Shown here one piece after another: positions 52,101 through 60,609 of a stretch of DNA of 64,000 bases. The DNA comes from Roseihalotalea indica (GTDB lineage: Bacteria; Bacteroidota; Bacteroidia; Cytophagales; Cyclobacteriaceae). The translations under genes and the position numbers were made by a program. The DNA is taken from NCBI RefSeq assembly GCF_022458895.1, contig NZ_JAINFL010000001.1, forward strand, positions 124,001-188,000. The letters are read 5' to 3'. The notes beneath the pieces are model-generated. The model was not told the origin of the DNA and did no database searches. It saw only the letters and a program-made list of their open reading frames with translations. Positions within the stretch are counted from its first letter, which is position 1, and every line of letters starts with the position of its first letter.

Positions 52101-52128
52101 GTAGGAACATCATTAATGATGTTCCTAC
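52101..52128 (+). repeat. 28-base perfect palindrome
   Basis: GTAGGAACATCATT followed at once by its exact inverse, no loop. It lies between the ThuA protein gene and the nucleoside hydrolase gene, both minus strand, 59 bases past the ThuA stop. No T run follows on either strand. May be a REP-like extragenic element or a protein binding site. Confidence 0.85.
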
Positions 52129-52186
52129 TAACCTCATGATCTATCTGTTCCTCAGTGTAGCCAAAAGGTGTATTTGCCTAACGCTA

Positions 52187-52969
52187 TTACCGCTGAGAAG
52201 AAGCTTTGGCGTAGTCTACCGGGTTGCCCTCACCAATGGCATACTGAATACCTCCGGCCAGGTGATCTAAAAACAGTGGGTCGGTAAAGGACTCTTTGGT
52301 ATGGCCCAAGCCGGTGAAGAAGGCCCGGCCGCCGTCGTATTCTTTGTACCAGGAAATGGGGTGGTTGTCGCCATTGGTGCCGCCTTCGTAAGTAGATTCG
52401 TCCAGCATGATCAGCACTTCGTTATCCTGATTAATATCCTTGTAGTTATACCACTCATCAGAGCGGGTCCAGTCCTCAGGTAATGTTTGGGTAGCCGGGT
52501 GATCAGCATCGATAATATGCAGGGTAGCCTCTCGCACGTTAGGGTCATTAGGGTGCCCGTTGAAGTATGCCCCAACCAGCTTTCCGTACCATGGCCACTC
52601 ATACTCAGTATCAGCGGCAGCATGTATTCCTACAAAGCCACCTCCGGCCTGCATGAAGCGTTCCATCTGGGTCTGCTGCTCATCATTTAAAATGTCCTGC
52701 GTAGTATTTAAAAATACGATTACATTGAATTTCTTCAGTTTTTTCTCCGTAAAAATGGACGCATCTTCGGTAGCTTCTACTTTAAAATCGCGTTCTTTTC
52801 CTAGTTTTTTAATGGCTTCTATGCCTGCTTCAATAGACTCATGGCGGTAACCAGCTGTTTTGCTAAACACCAGCACGTTAATATTGCCTTTGGTAGTAGC
52901 ATAAGTAAGAGGGTCAATTAGCAGCACGCCAATGAGCAGAACTACAAAGAAAGTCAGTTGCTTTTTCAT
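52187..52969 (-). CDS. secreted ThuA-domain protein
   Basis: 260 residues. N-terminal signal MKKQLTFFVVLLIGVLLIDPLTYATT. ThuA core: INVLVFSKTAGYRHESIEAGIEAI, FNVIVFLNTTQDILND, FMQAGGGFVGIHAAADTEYEWPWYGKLVGAYF, and GGRAFFTGLGHTKESF near the C-terminus. ThuA proteins are class I GATase-fold proteins linked to trehalose/sugar use, with no proven catalysis. Same domain as the N-terminus of the 1176-residue lipoprotein upstream but not adjacent to it. Confidence 0.92.
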   Translation of the reverse strand: MKKQLTFFVVLLIGVLLIDPLTYATTKGNINVLVFSKTAGYRHESIEAGIEAIKKLGKERDFKVEATEDASIFTEKKLKKFNVIVFLNTTQDILNDEQQTQMERFMQAGGGFVGIHAAADTEYEWPWYGKLVGAYFNGHPNDPNVREATLHIIDADHPATQTLPEDWTRSDEWYNYKDINQDNEVLIMLDESTYEGGTNGDNHPISWYKEYDGGRAFFTGLGHTKESFTDPLFLDHLAGGIQYAIGEGNPVDYAKASSQR

Positions 52970-53266
52970 ATCAGAATCATTTAATGTTAGGAGTGTGTAT
53001 TACATTACAGGAGCATAAGAATATTACCTAATAATCTTATGCATATTTATCTCTGCAAAATAACCAATTACTACAAAAGTTTATTATAATTCGGTGAGTA
53101 CTTCCATTCTGGTATCTCCTCTTATTACCTTTTAAACATGTCATGGATTCTTCTATTGTTGGCTAAGAATATCCAGGGAAATTTATGAGAGAGCACTGTT
53201 TTTAGGAGATTTATGTTATCATAAGCAGTAAATGGTCATCTTATTTAGTTTTACTACCATTAACCT

Positions 53267-53527
53267 ATGAAAGAGCATATTCAGAGTGAACAGGACGTAA
53301 AAAGAGGCAAATACGAAACCGTAAAATCTGCCATTCTGGGTGCCTTACAGGGCAAATCACTTACCTATACAGAACTGGTCAGGCAAACTACGGAGCACCT
53401 TCCGGCTTTTGATGGCTCTCTCAGTGGATACCTGGAGATGGTACTGCCCGAGTTAGAAAACAAGGGTATAATAAAGCGTGACACCACGCTACAACCTGCC
53501 CAGTATCGTATTAGCCAACTAGCCTAA
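53267..53527 (+). CDS. small winged-helix-like protein, hypothetical
   Basis: 86 residues, no named family with certainty (DUF6958-like). Predicted helices and a wing: RGKYETVKSAILGALQGKSLTYTELVRQTTEHLPAFDGSLSGYLEMVLPELENKGIIKRD. The 'LENKGIIKRD...YRI' ending is typical of small HTH regulators of the winged type. Its stop TAA overlaps the stop of the convergent DUF2723 gene by four bases. Confidence 0.75.
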   Translation: MKEHIQSEQDVKRGKYETVKSAILGALQGKSLTYTELVRQTTEHLPAFDGSLSGYLEMVLPELENKGIIKRDTTLQPAQYRISQLA

Positions 53528-56472
53528 CCGGCTCGGTAGTGTTTCTGCAATAACTGCTGATATTCTTCCGCCTTTTCCGGATAGCCAAATTCATAGTAGG
53601 CATCGGCCAGAGTGCTAAAAGCAAACAGGCCTATTGACTGTTCGCGGGCATATTGCGGGTCGGCATGTTCGTTCAGGTAGGTAAGCAGTTCGTCGTACCG
53701 ATGGGTGACGGTGTCAGCAATATGGTCGGCCTTTTCTTTTTCTTCCAAAGCCAGCAGCATCGGGACCGACTGAATACTGCCTACATCGTACGGAATAGCT
53801 TCGTCGGGTATTACTTCCAGTATTTTCCCCAGCGCCTGCCGGGCTTTTTCGGGTTTCGCTTCCGCTATGAGGGCCTGCGCCAGCTTATTAAAGTTCATCC
53901 GATAATTAAAGGCATACATCAGATAATAACCGTGATAGTAAGCATGCGGGTCGTTCAGGCCCCGGTAGGCAAAATCGTGCATCAGCCGCTGATACATCTT
54001 ATCAGTATCTACCAGCATCTGGTCTGGCTGCGGATTATCCAGTGGTACCAGCCGAAAGGTATCGCCTTCCTGAATCAGGTGAGGCGCCAAATCGAAGTTA
54101 ACACTTTGCTGGGAAGAGCTATTAAAATACACTGGCCGCGTCCATTTCCCGCTATCGATCAGGTCCAGAATCAGCAAATCTTTCTTTTCCAAACCATTAC
54201 CCTTCAGCGAAAGCCGTAGCTGATCCGCCTTATAGGTCTGAAACTGCTCAGGAATAAAAGTCTGATGGGCAGTGGTGTCTTCGCGAAAGTAGAGTGCCCG
54301 GGCAGGCAAGGTGTTCAGCGACCCTAAAGTGGTTTTCATCTGCAATGCCGGGCTTCCCTTCTTAATAAGCTGCAAGTACTGATAGGCATCAATTGCTCCC
54401 TTAATGCGAGGATTTTCTACGTAAGGAATATAGTCATTCGGGCCACCCTGTTGGTATTCTTTCATAGAAAGTGATAAGGGCAGTTCTTCAGACTGATACA
54501 AAGGGCGCTTCATTTGCTCAATATACCAATCCACATTGGCAAAGGAGGTGACCAGCACCCGCACATCGGTTCGGAAGCCTTCTACATTTTGCACGTACCA
54601 TAGCGGGTAGGTGTCGTTATCACCCCCGGTGAACAGGATGGCGTTTTCATCGCAGGATGCCAACATGTTGCGCGCGGCATCTACAGAAAAATATCGGTCA
54701 GAGCGGTTGTGGTCGTCCCAGTTCTGCACTCCCATCCATACAGGAATCATCAGTAAAACAAACGGAATAGCCAACCGTACCCTGGGAAGGGTAAGCTGAT
54801 GTCTGACCCACATAGCAACTCCCAGAAAGCCCAGCCCTACCCACAGTGAGAAAGCGTAGAAGTTAGGCGCAAATACATAGTCGCGCTCCCGAGGCTCAAT
54901 GGGTGGATTATTGGAATATAGCACCAATGCCACGCCCGTCATCAAAAATAAGCTAAGCATTACCCAGAAGCCGGAGCGGTGCTTACGGTACTGAAAGATC
55001 ATGCCAGCTACGCCCAACAACAGGGGCAGCATCCAGTACTGATTCCGGGCGGCATTTTCGGCAATGATAGAGGGGAGTTTCTGCCAGTCCGCCCAGGGGG
55101 CCAGCCAGCCACCTCCCTGCCGGTCGCTTTCCCGTCCGGCAAAATTCCAGAGGAAATAGCGCAGGTACATGTGCCCCAATTGGTAGCGAACCAGAAACGT
55201 GAGGTTATCAGCAAAAGTAGGCTTTTCGTCGGGGCGTAGGCCAGTCCATTGCCGGTAAAGGTCAGCATGCGAAGCATCCATGCTACCCATGCGGGGCAAA
55301 ATGGTCTGCGCCTTTTCGTCGTATACCTGCTCTATCCGGCGGTCTTTCAGGTAATAGTTGTCATCGCCTCGTTCGTATATTTTATCTCCCGCTTCCTGTT
55401 TCTGCAATTCGGCTGTAAAGTAAGGTCCGTACAACAACGGACGGCTCGGGTATTGCTCGCGATTCAGGTATGCCAGCAATCGCACCACATGGTTAGGGTT
55501 ATTCAGATTAATGCCGGGCTCTTCTTCCGCCCGAATGGGAATGAGCGCGTAGGACAGATAGCCAATCCACAGAAATGTAAAGGCCAGCCAGGCTGTATGC
55601 CGGTTCACCTGCTGCTTCCGGGCCGATTGATACAACCCATAGCCTAGCCCCAGCACTAGTAAAGTAATGCTCATCACTACCCCGCTGCCAAACGGCATAC
55701 CTAGCTGATTGACCAGAAAGATATCCAGCTTCGCTGCCAGGGTGGTTAACCCGCCCAACCCAAACGTGACCAGTAGCAACACCCCCGCTCCCACTGCCAA
55801 CGCCACCCCGGTTTTGATGGTAGTAGGTGATGACTCCCGCTTAAAATAATAGACCAGCACTACTGACGGGATGATCAGCAAACTCAGAATATGCACTCCT
55901 ACCGATAACCCCAGCAGGTAGGCCAGCAAAATAAGCCAACGAGAAGCCTGGCCTGGGTTCGTATCAAATGCCGCTTCCCAGCGCAGTATGGCCCAAACCC
56001 CGATAGCGGCCAGCAACGATGCCATGGCGTATACCTCAGCCTCGGTAGCCGAAAACCAGAACGTATCCGAAAACGCCAGCACCAAAGCTCCCACCGCGCC
56101 GCTTCCCACAAGCCCGATGATCTGCTCTACCGACTCTTTCCCCGAAGAAACGTTCATCAGTTTCCGGCCCAGCAGGGTGATCGTCCAGAACGTAAAGGTA
56201 ATGGTCAGGCCGCTGCACAGTACACTGAGCACGTTAATCCAGTAGGCTACCTGTTGCGCGTCGCCGAATGACAGGTAGGCGAATAGGCGAGCAATGAGCA
56301 GATACAGCGGAGCTCCGGGCGGATGCGGCACTCCCAGGGTGTAGGCGGTGGCAATGAACTCACCACAATCCCAAAAGCTGGCGGTAGGTTCTACGGTAAG
56401 CCAGTAGGTAAGCGTAGCGATAGCCCCCACGGCCCATCCGCTCAGGTTGTTGATCCTGGTAAAAGTTTGCAT
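53524..56472 (-). CDS. DUF2723 membrane protein (glycosyltransferase-like, with C-terminal TPR)
   Basis: 982 residues. N-terminal TM region with SFWDCGEFIATAYTLGVPHPPGAPLYLLIARLF (the DUF2723 D-x-G-E-F and HPPGxP block) and about 12 helices, then a soluble part with GGDNDTYPLWYVQNVEG and CDENAILFTGGDND. The C-terminal ~150 residues are TPR-like (LAQALIAEAKPEKARQALGKILE; KAEEYQQLLQKHY). DUF2723 proteins are thought to be GT-C-type transferases of Bacteroidota, possibly protein O-glycosylation; donor unknown. It is transcribed alone. Confidence 0.92.
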   Translation of the reverse strand: MQTFTRINNLSGWAVGAIATLTYWLTVEPTASFWDCGEFIATAYTLGVPHPPGAPLYLLIARLFAYLSFGDAQQVAYWINVLSVLCSGLTITFTFWTITLLGRKLMNVSSGKESVEQIIGLVGSGAVGALVLAFSDTFWFSATEAEVYAMASLLAAIGVWAILRWEAAFDTNPGQASRWLILLAYLLGLSVGVHILSLLIIPSVVLVYYFKRESSPTTIKTGVALAVGAGVLLLVTFGLGGLTTLAAKLDIFLVNQLGMPFGSGVVMSITLLVLGLGYGLYQSARKQQVNRHTAWLAFTFLWIGYLSYALIPIRAEEEPGINLNNPNHVVRLLAYLNREQYPSRPLLYGPYFTAELQKQEAGDKIYERGDDNYYLKDRRIEQVYDEKAQTILPRMGSMDASHADLYRQWTGLRPDEKPTFADNLTFLVRYQLGHMYLRYFLWNFAGRESDRQGGGWLAPWADWQKLPSIIAENAARNQYWMLPLLLGVAGMIFQYRKHRSGFWVMLSLFLMTGVALVLYSNNPPIEPRERDYVFAPNFYAFSLWVGLGFLGVAMWVRHQLTLPRVRLAIPFVLLMIPVWMGVQNWDDHNRSDRYFSVDAARNMLASCDENAILFTGGDNDTYPLWYVQNVEGFRTDVRVLVTSFANVDWYIEQMKRPLYQSEELPLSLSMKEYQQGGPNDYIPYVENPRIKGAIDAYQYLQLIKKGSPALQMKTTLGSLNTLPARALYFREDTTAHQTFIPEQFQTYKADQLRLSLKGNGLEKKDLLILDLIDSGKWTRPVYFNSSSQQSVNFDLAPHLIQEGDTFRLVPLDNPQPDQMLVDTDKMYQRLMHDFAYRGLNDPHAYYHGYYLMYAFNYRMNFNKLAQALIAEAKPEKARQALGKILEVIPDEAIPYDVGSIQSVPMLLALEEKEKADHIADTVTHRYDELLTYLNEHADPQYAREQSIGLFAFSTLADAYYEFGYPEKAEEYQQLLQKHYRAG

Positions 56473-56614
56473 GGCTTTGGTCTTTTAGTGAAAATACCAA
56501 AGCCAGATGCACTTTACGAATGAACTGAGAAGGTTTAACGTTTTTTAACAGTATGCCTTCAAGCACAGAAAAACATGAGCGTTTTTGTACCTTTAACTGC
56601 CGAACGATCTAACC

Positions 56615-58237
56615 ATGCATATTACTCATTTACAACTCGCCAACTTTAAGCGCTTTACCGACTTAACCATTGATCTGTCCAGGCTTCCTATGCCACCCAA
56701 GCTGGTGTTATTGATTGGTGCCAACGGAAGCGGAAAGTCTTCGGTATTTGATGCTTTTGAGGCTATCGCAAATACTATAAAGAGGGGCACACCCGGTGGT
56801 GCTTCCGCTTTTGATACTTATTATGAAAAATTTTTAAATGACCAATTTTATATAAACATCATATTCGATAGTGGTAAATCATTTTATAGGAAGAGGGATG
56901 AGTTTGATACTGTGAAAAAAGATCTCCCATTTAATACTTTCTATGGTAGAAGTTCACTTCGCCAGATACCCAAACTAACTAAAAAGAGTACCGAGAACTT
57001 TAATTTAGCAGCAGACTCCGATCGCCCACGCCAATACATTGAACGAGATAATCGCTTTGAGAACGATATTGAAATTTTAACCCAAAAGATATTAGAGGAA
57101 GTATTTAACGGTTCTGATTTTGATTCCAAAAAATTAAAGGAGCGATATCTTGAACCAATCAATCAAAGCTTGTTTCGCATCTTTGGCGGCTTAGAAGCTC
57201 CATTACTAGAACTTGTTTCGCTAAAGCCCCCCTTGGGCGGAAATGTCGCTGATGTTCGCTTCCGAAAGGGCGTATCCGAAATTCATTATGACCTACTAAG
57301 TTCGGGCGAAAAAGAGGTGATTAATATTTTACTTAACCTTTTTGTCCGGCGCGACACCTATAACAATACGATCTACTTCATTGATGAGCTTGATTTACAT
57401 TTAAATACCAAACTTCAATATGCATTACTGAAAGAAATTACGGAAAACTGGATTCCTGATAACTGCCAGCTCTGGACGGCCAGCCACTCTTTTGGTTTTA
57501 TTGAATACGCCCGGGATATAGAAAACTCTGCAATCATTGACTTTGATAGTCTTGATTTTGATGAAAAACATGTACTGCTGCCGGAGTCTAAAACTTCGCT
57601 GGATATTTTTGATGTAGCCGTTCCGAAAGACACTATCTTTAAACTCTTCGATGATAAGCAGATTGTGCTTTGTGAGAACAAGAATGATAAGTTTTATAAT
57701 TTGCTTGATTTAGAAGACAAGCTTTTTGTCGGTGTAAATGATAAAAATAGTGTTTTCATGAGTATCAGGAATGATTCTCGGTATCATGGTTTGATGGACA
57801 GAGATTTTATGACCGATGGAGAAATAGAAAGAGCCGAAAAAAAATATCCGAATTTGCATATACTCCGATACTATTGCTTTGAGAACTATCTTTATCATCC
57901 GAAAAACCTCTATGAATTAATACCTGATTTTGACATTGAAGCTTATCAACAAGAAATCCTCAGACAAAAACAAGATAAGGAGCGAAAGATTATTTATGGA
58001 ATTAAGCAAGCAAGAGACTCTTTTAAAGTATTAAATGAGCACGAAAAGATTCGAGAAAGAAAAGATGATCTTATCATAGATCACCTTTCCAGCAACGATT
58101 TCGAAGAGTTTTACAAATTCTTTAGCATGAAAGAAAAAAGCTTTAATCGAGAATACATTGCCTCATACAATCTTAAGAAAGAAGATTTAGTCTCAACTGA
58201 TTGGTTTAAAGAACAAATCAGTCAGCTATTTTCTTAG
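56615..58237 (+). CDS. AAA family ATPase fused to a TOPRIM/DUF4435-like domain; defence candidate
   Basis: 540 residues. ABC-type ATPase half: Walker A GANGSGKSS (35-43), signature LSSGEKEVIN (about 228), Walker B TIYFIDELDLHLN (about 252), switch His in TASHSFGF (about 289). The C-terminal half from about 345 has IVLCENKNDKFYNLL, HGLMDRDFMTD and LRYYCFENYLYHPKNLYEL, the E...DxD...ENYL pattern of TOPRIM-like DUF4435. This combination is that of OLD/PARIS-like anti-phage proteins. The gene is AT-rich next to its neighbours, standing alone between unrelated housekeeping genes. Confidence 0.85.
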   Translation: MHITHLQLANFKRFTDLTIDLSRLPMPPKLVLLIGANGSGKSSVFDAFEAIANTIKRGTPGGASAFDTYYEKFLNDQFYINIIFDSGKSFYRKRDEFDTVKKDLPFNTFYGRSSLRQIPKLTKKSTENFNLAADSDRPRQYIERDNRFENDIEILTQKILEEVFNGSDFDSKKLKERYLEPINQSLFRIFGGLEAPLLELVSLKPPLGGNVADVRFRKGVSEIHYDLLSSGEKEVINILLNLFVRRDTYNNTIYFIDELDLHLNTKLQYALLKEITENWIPDNCQLWTASHSFGFIEYARDIENSAIIDFDSLDFDEKHVLLPESKTSLDIFDVAVPKDTIFKLFDDKQIVLCENKNDKFYNLLDLEDKLFVGVNDKNSVFMSIRNDSRYHGLMDRDFMTDGEIERAEKKYPNLHILRYYCFENYLYHPKNLYELIPDFDIEAYQQEILRQKQDKERKIIYGIKQARDSFKVLNEHEKIRERKDDLIIDHLSSNDFEEFYKFFSMKEKSFNREYIASYNLKKEDLVSTDWFKEQISQLFS

Positions 58238-58244
58238 TTTACAG

Positions 58245-58946
58245 CTACACCGCCACTCTCCTCTTCACCACTACTTTCTGCGCTGGTCTTCTAACCGCTT
58301 TCTTTTTATCGGAATATTGACGTTGAAAGTAGGCAATGGCGGGCATGCCGAGAGCGGTGGGTAGCAACCAGGCAATAAATTCCGGATCAGTATGAATATT
58401 ATTTACCAGGAAGGCGGTTACTGCGGCAATGTATGAGCCGGAGATACGGCTGATGTGGTAGCGTATCCAAGCTTTTCCCTTCATAGGTTTTTTTCCGCTG
58501 AAGATACGCAGATCGGCCACCAGTTGAATGCCCAGCGAACTGGCGAATACACTCACCAGAATGATTACTCCAGAGTTATCTGTACCCGTAAGAGTCAAGG
58601 TCTGCCAAATAGTAATCACCAACAACAACGTGCAGAATATCAGCAGGACCCAGTCGCGGCGTTCGCCTTTCGTGGCTTTCTGGCGCATGAGCTTTAATCC
58701 CCGGTAACCCGTTATAGTAGAGTAGAACGTTAGTAAACCGACCATCAGCAGGAAAGGATTGAAGCGCATGGTTGCCAGCACAAAAGCGGAGATGGCGACA
58801 AACACCATGGCGTAATAAAAGATTTTACCGGTAATGTTGTGCCACTTTCCGCCTTTTTTGGCTACGAAAGGAACAAACCCCACGGTGAGGGCGGTGAAAC
58901 CGGCAATGATATGAAGGACAAGGATGATGGTTCTAACAGTTTCCAT
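58245..58946 (-). CDS. membrane protein, DUF2306-like
   Basis: 233 residues, about seven TM helices, with the opening LVLHIIAGFTALTVGFVPFVAKKGGKWHNITGKIFYYAMV; the 'KWHxxxGKIFYY' pattern resembles DUF2306. The C-terminal tail is very basic (KKAVRRPAQKVVVKRRVAV). Function unknown. Seven bases separate its stop from the convergent AAA gene stop. Confidence 0.8.
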   Translation of the reverse strand: METVRTIILVLHIIAGFTALTVGFVPFVAKKGGKWHNITGKIFYYAMVFVAISAFVLATMRFNPFLLMVGLLTFYSTITGYRGLKLMRQKATKGERRDWVLLIFCTLLLVITIWQTLTLTGTDNSGVIILVSVFASSLGIQLVADLRIFSGKKPMKGKAWIRYHISRISGSYIAAVTAFLVNNIHTDPEFIAWLLPTALGMPAIAYFQRQYSDKKKAVRRPAQKVVVKRRVAV

Positions 58947-59115
58947 TTGGCGTTGATTTTTAGTGAAGGTAGGTTGTGGGTGTTTTTTCTACCAACGGAA
59001 GTGACTGAGTCGTCAGTAAGGCCAGATGAATGGAAATAATCGCCTGCTGAATCGTTCGATTCCTGTTAGGATTTGCCTATTTTAGTCAGCAATAAAAGTC
59101 AGCGTATATTTTCTG

Positions 59116-59143
59116 TTGACTCTTTTACACTTTTTTAACTTTG
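59116..59143 (+). promoter_or_regulatory. promoter with perfect -7 box TAACTTTG
   Basis: TAACTTTG (59136-59143) matches the Bacteroidota TAnnTTTG consensus exactly, with TTG at 59116-59118 as a -33 candidate (17 bases apart, slightly short). The -7 box ends six bases before the ATG at 59150, so transcription should begin at or very near the start codon, giving a leaderless or nearly leaderless mRNA. Confidence 0.5.
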
Positions 59144-59149
59144 ATTTTT

Positions 59150-59689
59150 ATGAAAGAATGGATTTTCTCTTCCTTTGATGTACTGCTACCTACCGTCGTT
59201 TCGGCGGTGTTAGTCTACGCCATCGTCATTATGTATACCCGCTTTTTTGGGCTACGAAGTTTTTCCAAGATGTCTAGCTTCGATTTTGCCATGACGGTGG
59301 CCGTGGGTACGCTGCTTTCTTCAGCTATCATCAACAAAAGCCCGAGCGTTGTTCAAAGTGGAGTAGCGCTTTTAAGCCTGTATTTACTACAACTGATGGT
59401 TGCCCTACTGCGACAGAAAATCTCTTGGTTCAGTAAAGTGGTCGATAATCAACCGCTGCTTTTGATGGATGGCCCTACCATTTTGTATGAGAATTTACGG
59501 AAAGCTCAGTTGAGTGAAGATGATTTGCGTGCCAAACTACGGGAAGCGAACGTGCTAAACTACAGTCAGGTGAAGGCAGTGGTGTTTGAAACCACCGGTG
59601 ATATATCAGTGCTGCACACCAGCCAAAACACGGAATTAGATGTGGATATTTTACAGGGAGTGCAGGGCGTATCGCGCCTTTCTGATTAG
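59150..59689 (+). CDS. DUF421 / YetF-like membrane protein
   Basis: 179 residues from ATG 59150 (TTG 59141 would add three). Three TM helices (about 7-28, 42-61, 70-90) are followed by a cytoplasmic YetF domain: SWFSKVVDNQPLLLMDGPTILYENLRKAQLSEDDLRAKLREANVLNYSQVKAVVFETTGDISVL, with the typical GRSxxR position replaced by FFGLRSFSKMS upstream. Function unknown; widespread in bacteria. Its stop overlaps that of the convergent rsgA by four bases. Confidence 0.92.
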   Translation: MKEWIFSSFDVLLPTVVSAVLVYAIVIMYTRFFGLRSFSKMSSFDFAMTVAVGTLLSSAIINKSPSVVQSGVALLSLYLLQLMVALLRQKISWFSKVVDNQPLLLMDGPTILYENLRKAQLSEDDLRAKLREANVLNYSQVKAVVFETTGDISVLHTSQNTELDVDILQGVQGVSRLSD

Positions 59690-60609
59690 CGGTGTGAGTC
59701 TTCATCCTCCAGCATGCTGAGGTAGTTGTAGTAGCGGCTTTCGGAAATCTCTCCTTCATCTACCGCCGCCCGCACGGCACAACCGGGTTCATGGGTATGG
59801 GTGCAGTCGTAAAATTTGCACTCGCCCAGTAAAGCACGCATCTCAGGAAAGTAATCTTTTAGCTCTCCTTCCTGAATATCCATCAGACCCAGCTCTTTAA
59901 TACCGGGACTATCAATTACAAAGCTCTCTTCACTAATCTGGAACATCTCGGCATAAGTGGTGGTGTGCACGCCTTTGTTGGCAAAAGTAGAAACCTCCGA
60001 TGTTTTTTGATCAATATCAGAATGCACCTGGTTGAGAATGGTGGATTTGCCCACTCCCGAATGGCCGGAGAAAAGGCTTACTTTATGATCAAGGTGTTCG
60101 CTTAAGCGGGCAATATCGTCGGGGTTCATGGCAGAGATGGCCAGGCAGGTATAGCCTACGCGTTCGTACAGATCCATCAGTGCAGCCTGAAGTTCAAGCT
60201 GGTCCTCATCCAGCAGATCGGTTTTGTTGAAGACCAGCACGGCCGGAATGCGGAATGACTCGGCTGATACCAGAAAGCGATCAATAAACCCCAGCGAGGT
60301 ACGAGGGAAAACCTGGGTGGCAATCAGAATAGCCTGGTCAATATTGGCAGCCAAAATATGCCCGTGGTGCGCTTTCCGGGTAGATTTTCGGATAATGTAG
60401 TTTTCGCGAGGCAGAATATCGGTGATAACCGCGGTGTTTTCAGCTTCATCCTCTTCTTCCAGCACCACCCGGTCGCCCACCGCTACCGGATTGGTCACTT
60501 TCAGTCCTTTAATCTTGAACTTTCCGCGCAACCGGCTAGGGTATACCTGCTGATCATCAGCCAGCACGCTGTACCACGATCCGGTAGACTTCATGACTAA
60601 TCCGTTCAT
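59686..60609 (-). CDS. rsgA: RsgA, ribosome small-subunit-dependent GTPase
   Basis: 307 residues. A circularly permuted GTPase: G4 NKTDLL precedes G1 GHSGVGKSTILNQ and G3 VIDSPGIKELG. An N-terminal OB-fold (KGLKVTNPVAVGDRVVLEE) and C-terminal zinc knuckle ECKFYDCTHTHEPGCAV complete the family. It assists 30S maturation. The start is set at 60609 because its ATG overlaps the kdtA stop in ATGA. Its stop overlaps the yetF-like gene's stop. Confidence 0.96.
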   Translation of the reverse strand: MNGLVMKSTGSWYSVLADDQQVYPSRLRGKFKIKGLKVTNPVAVGDRVVLEEEDEAENTAVITDILPRENYIIRKSTRKAHHGHILAANIDQAILIATQVFPRTSLGFIDRFLVSAESFRIPAVLVFNKTDLLDEDQLELQAALMDLYERVGYTCLAISAMNPDDIARLSEHLDHKVSLFSGHSGVGKSTILNQVHSDIDQKTSEVSTFANKGVHTTTYAEMFQISEESFVIDSPGIKELGLMDIQEGELKDYFPEMRALLGECKFYDCTHTHEPGCAVRAAVDEGEISESRYYNYLSMLEDEDSHR

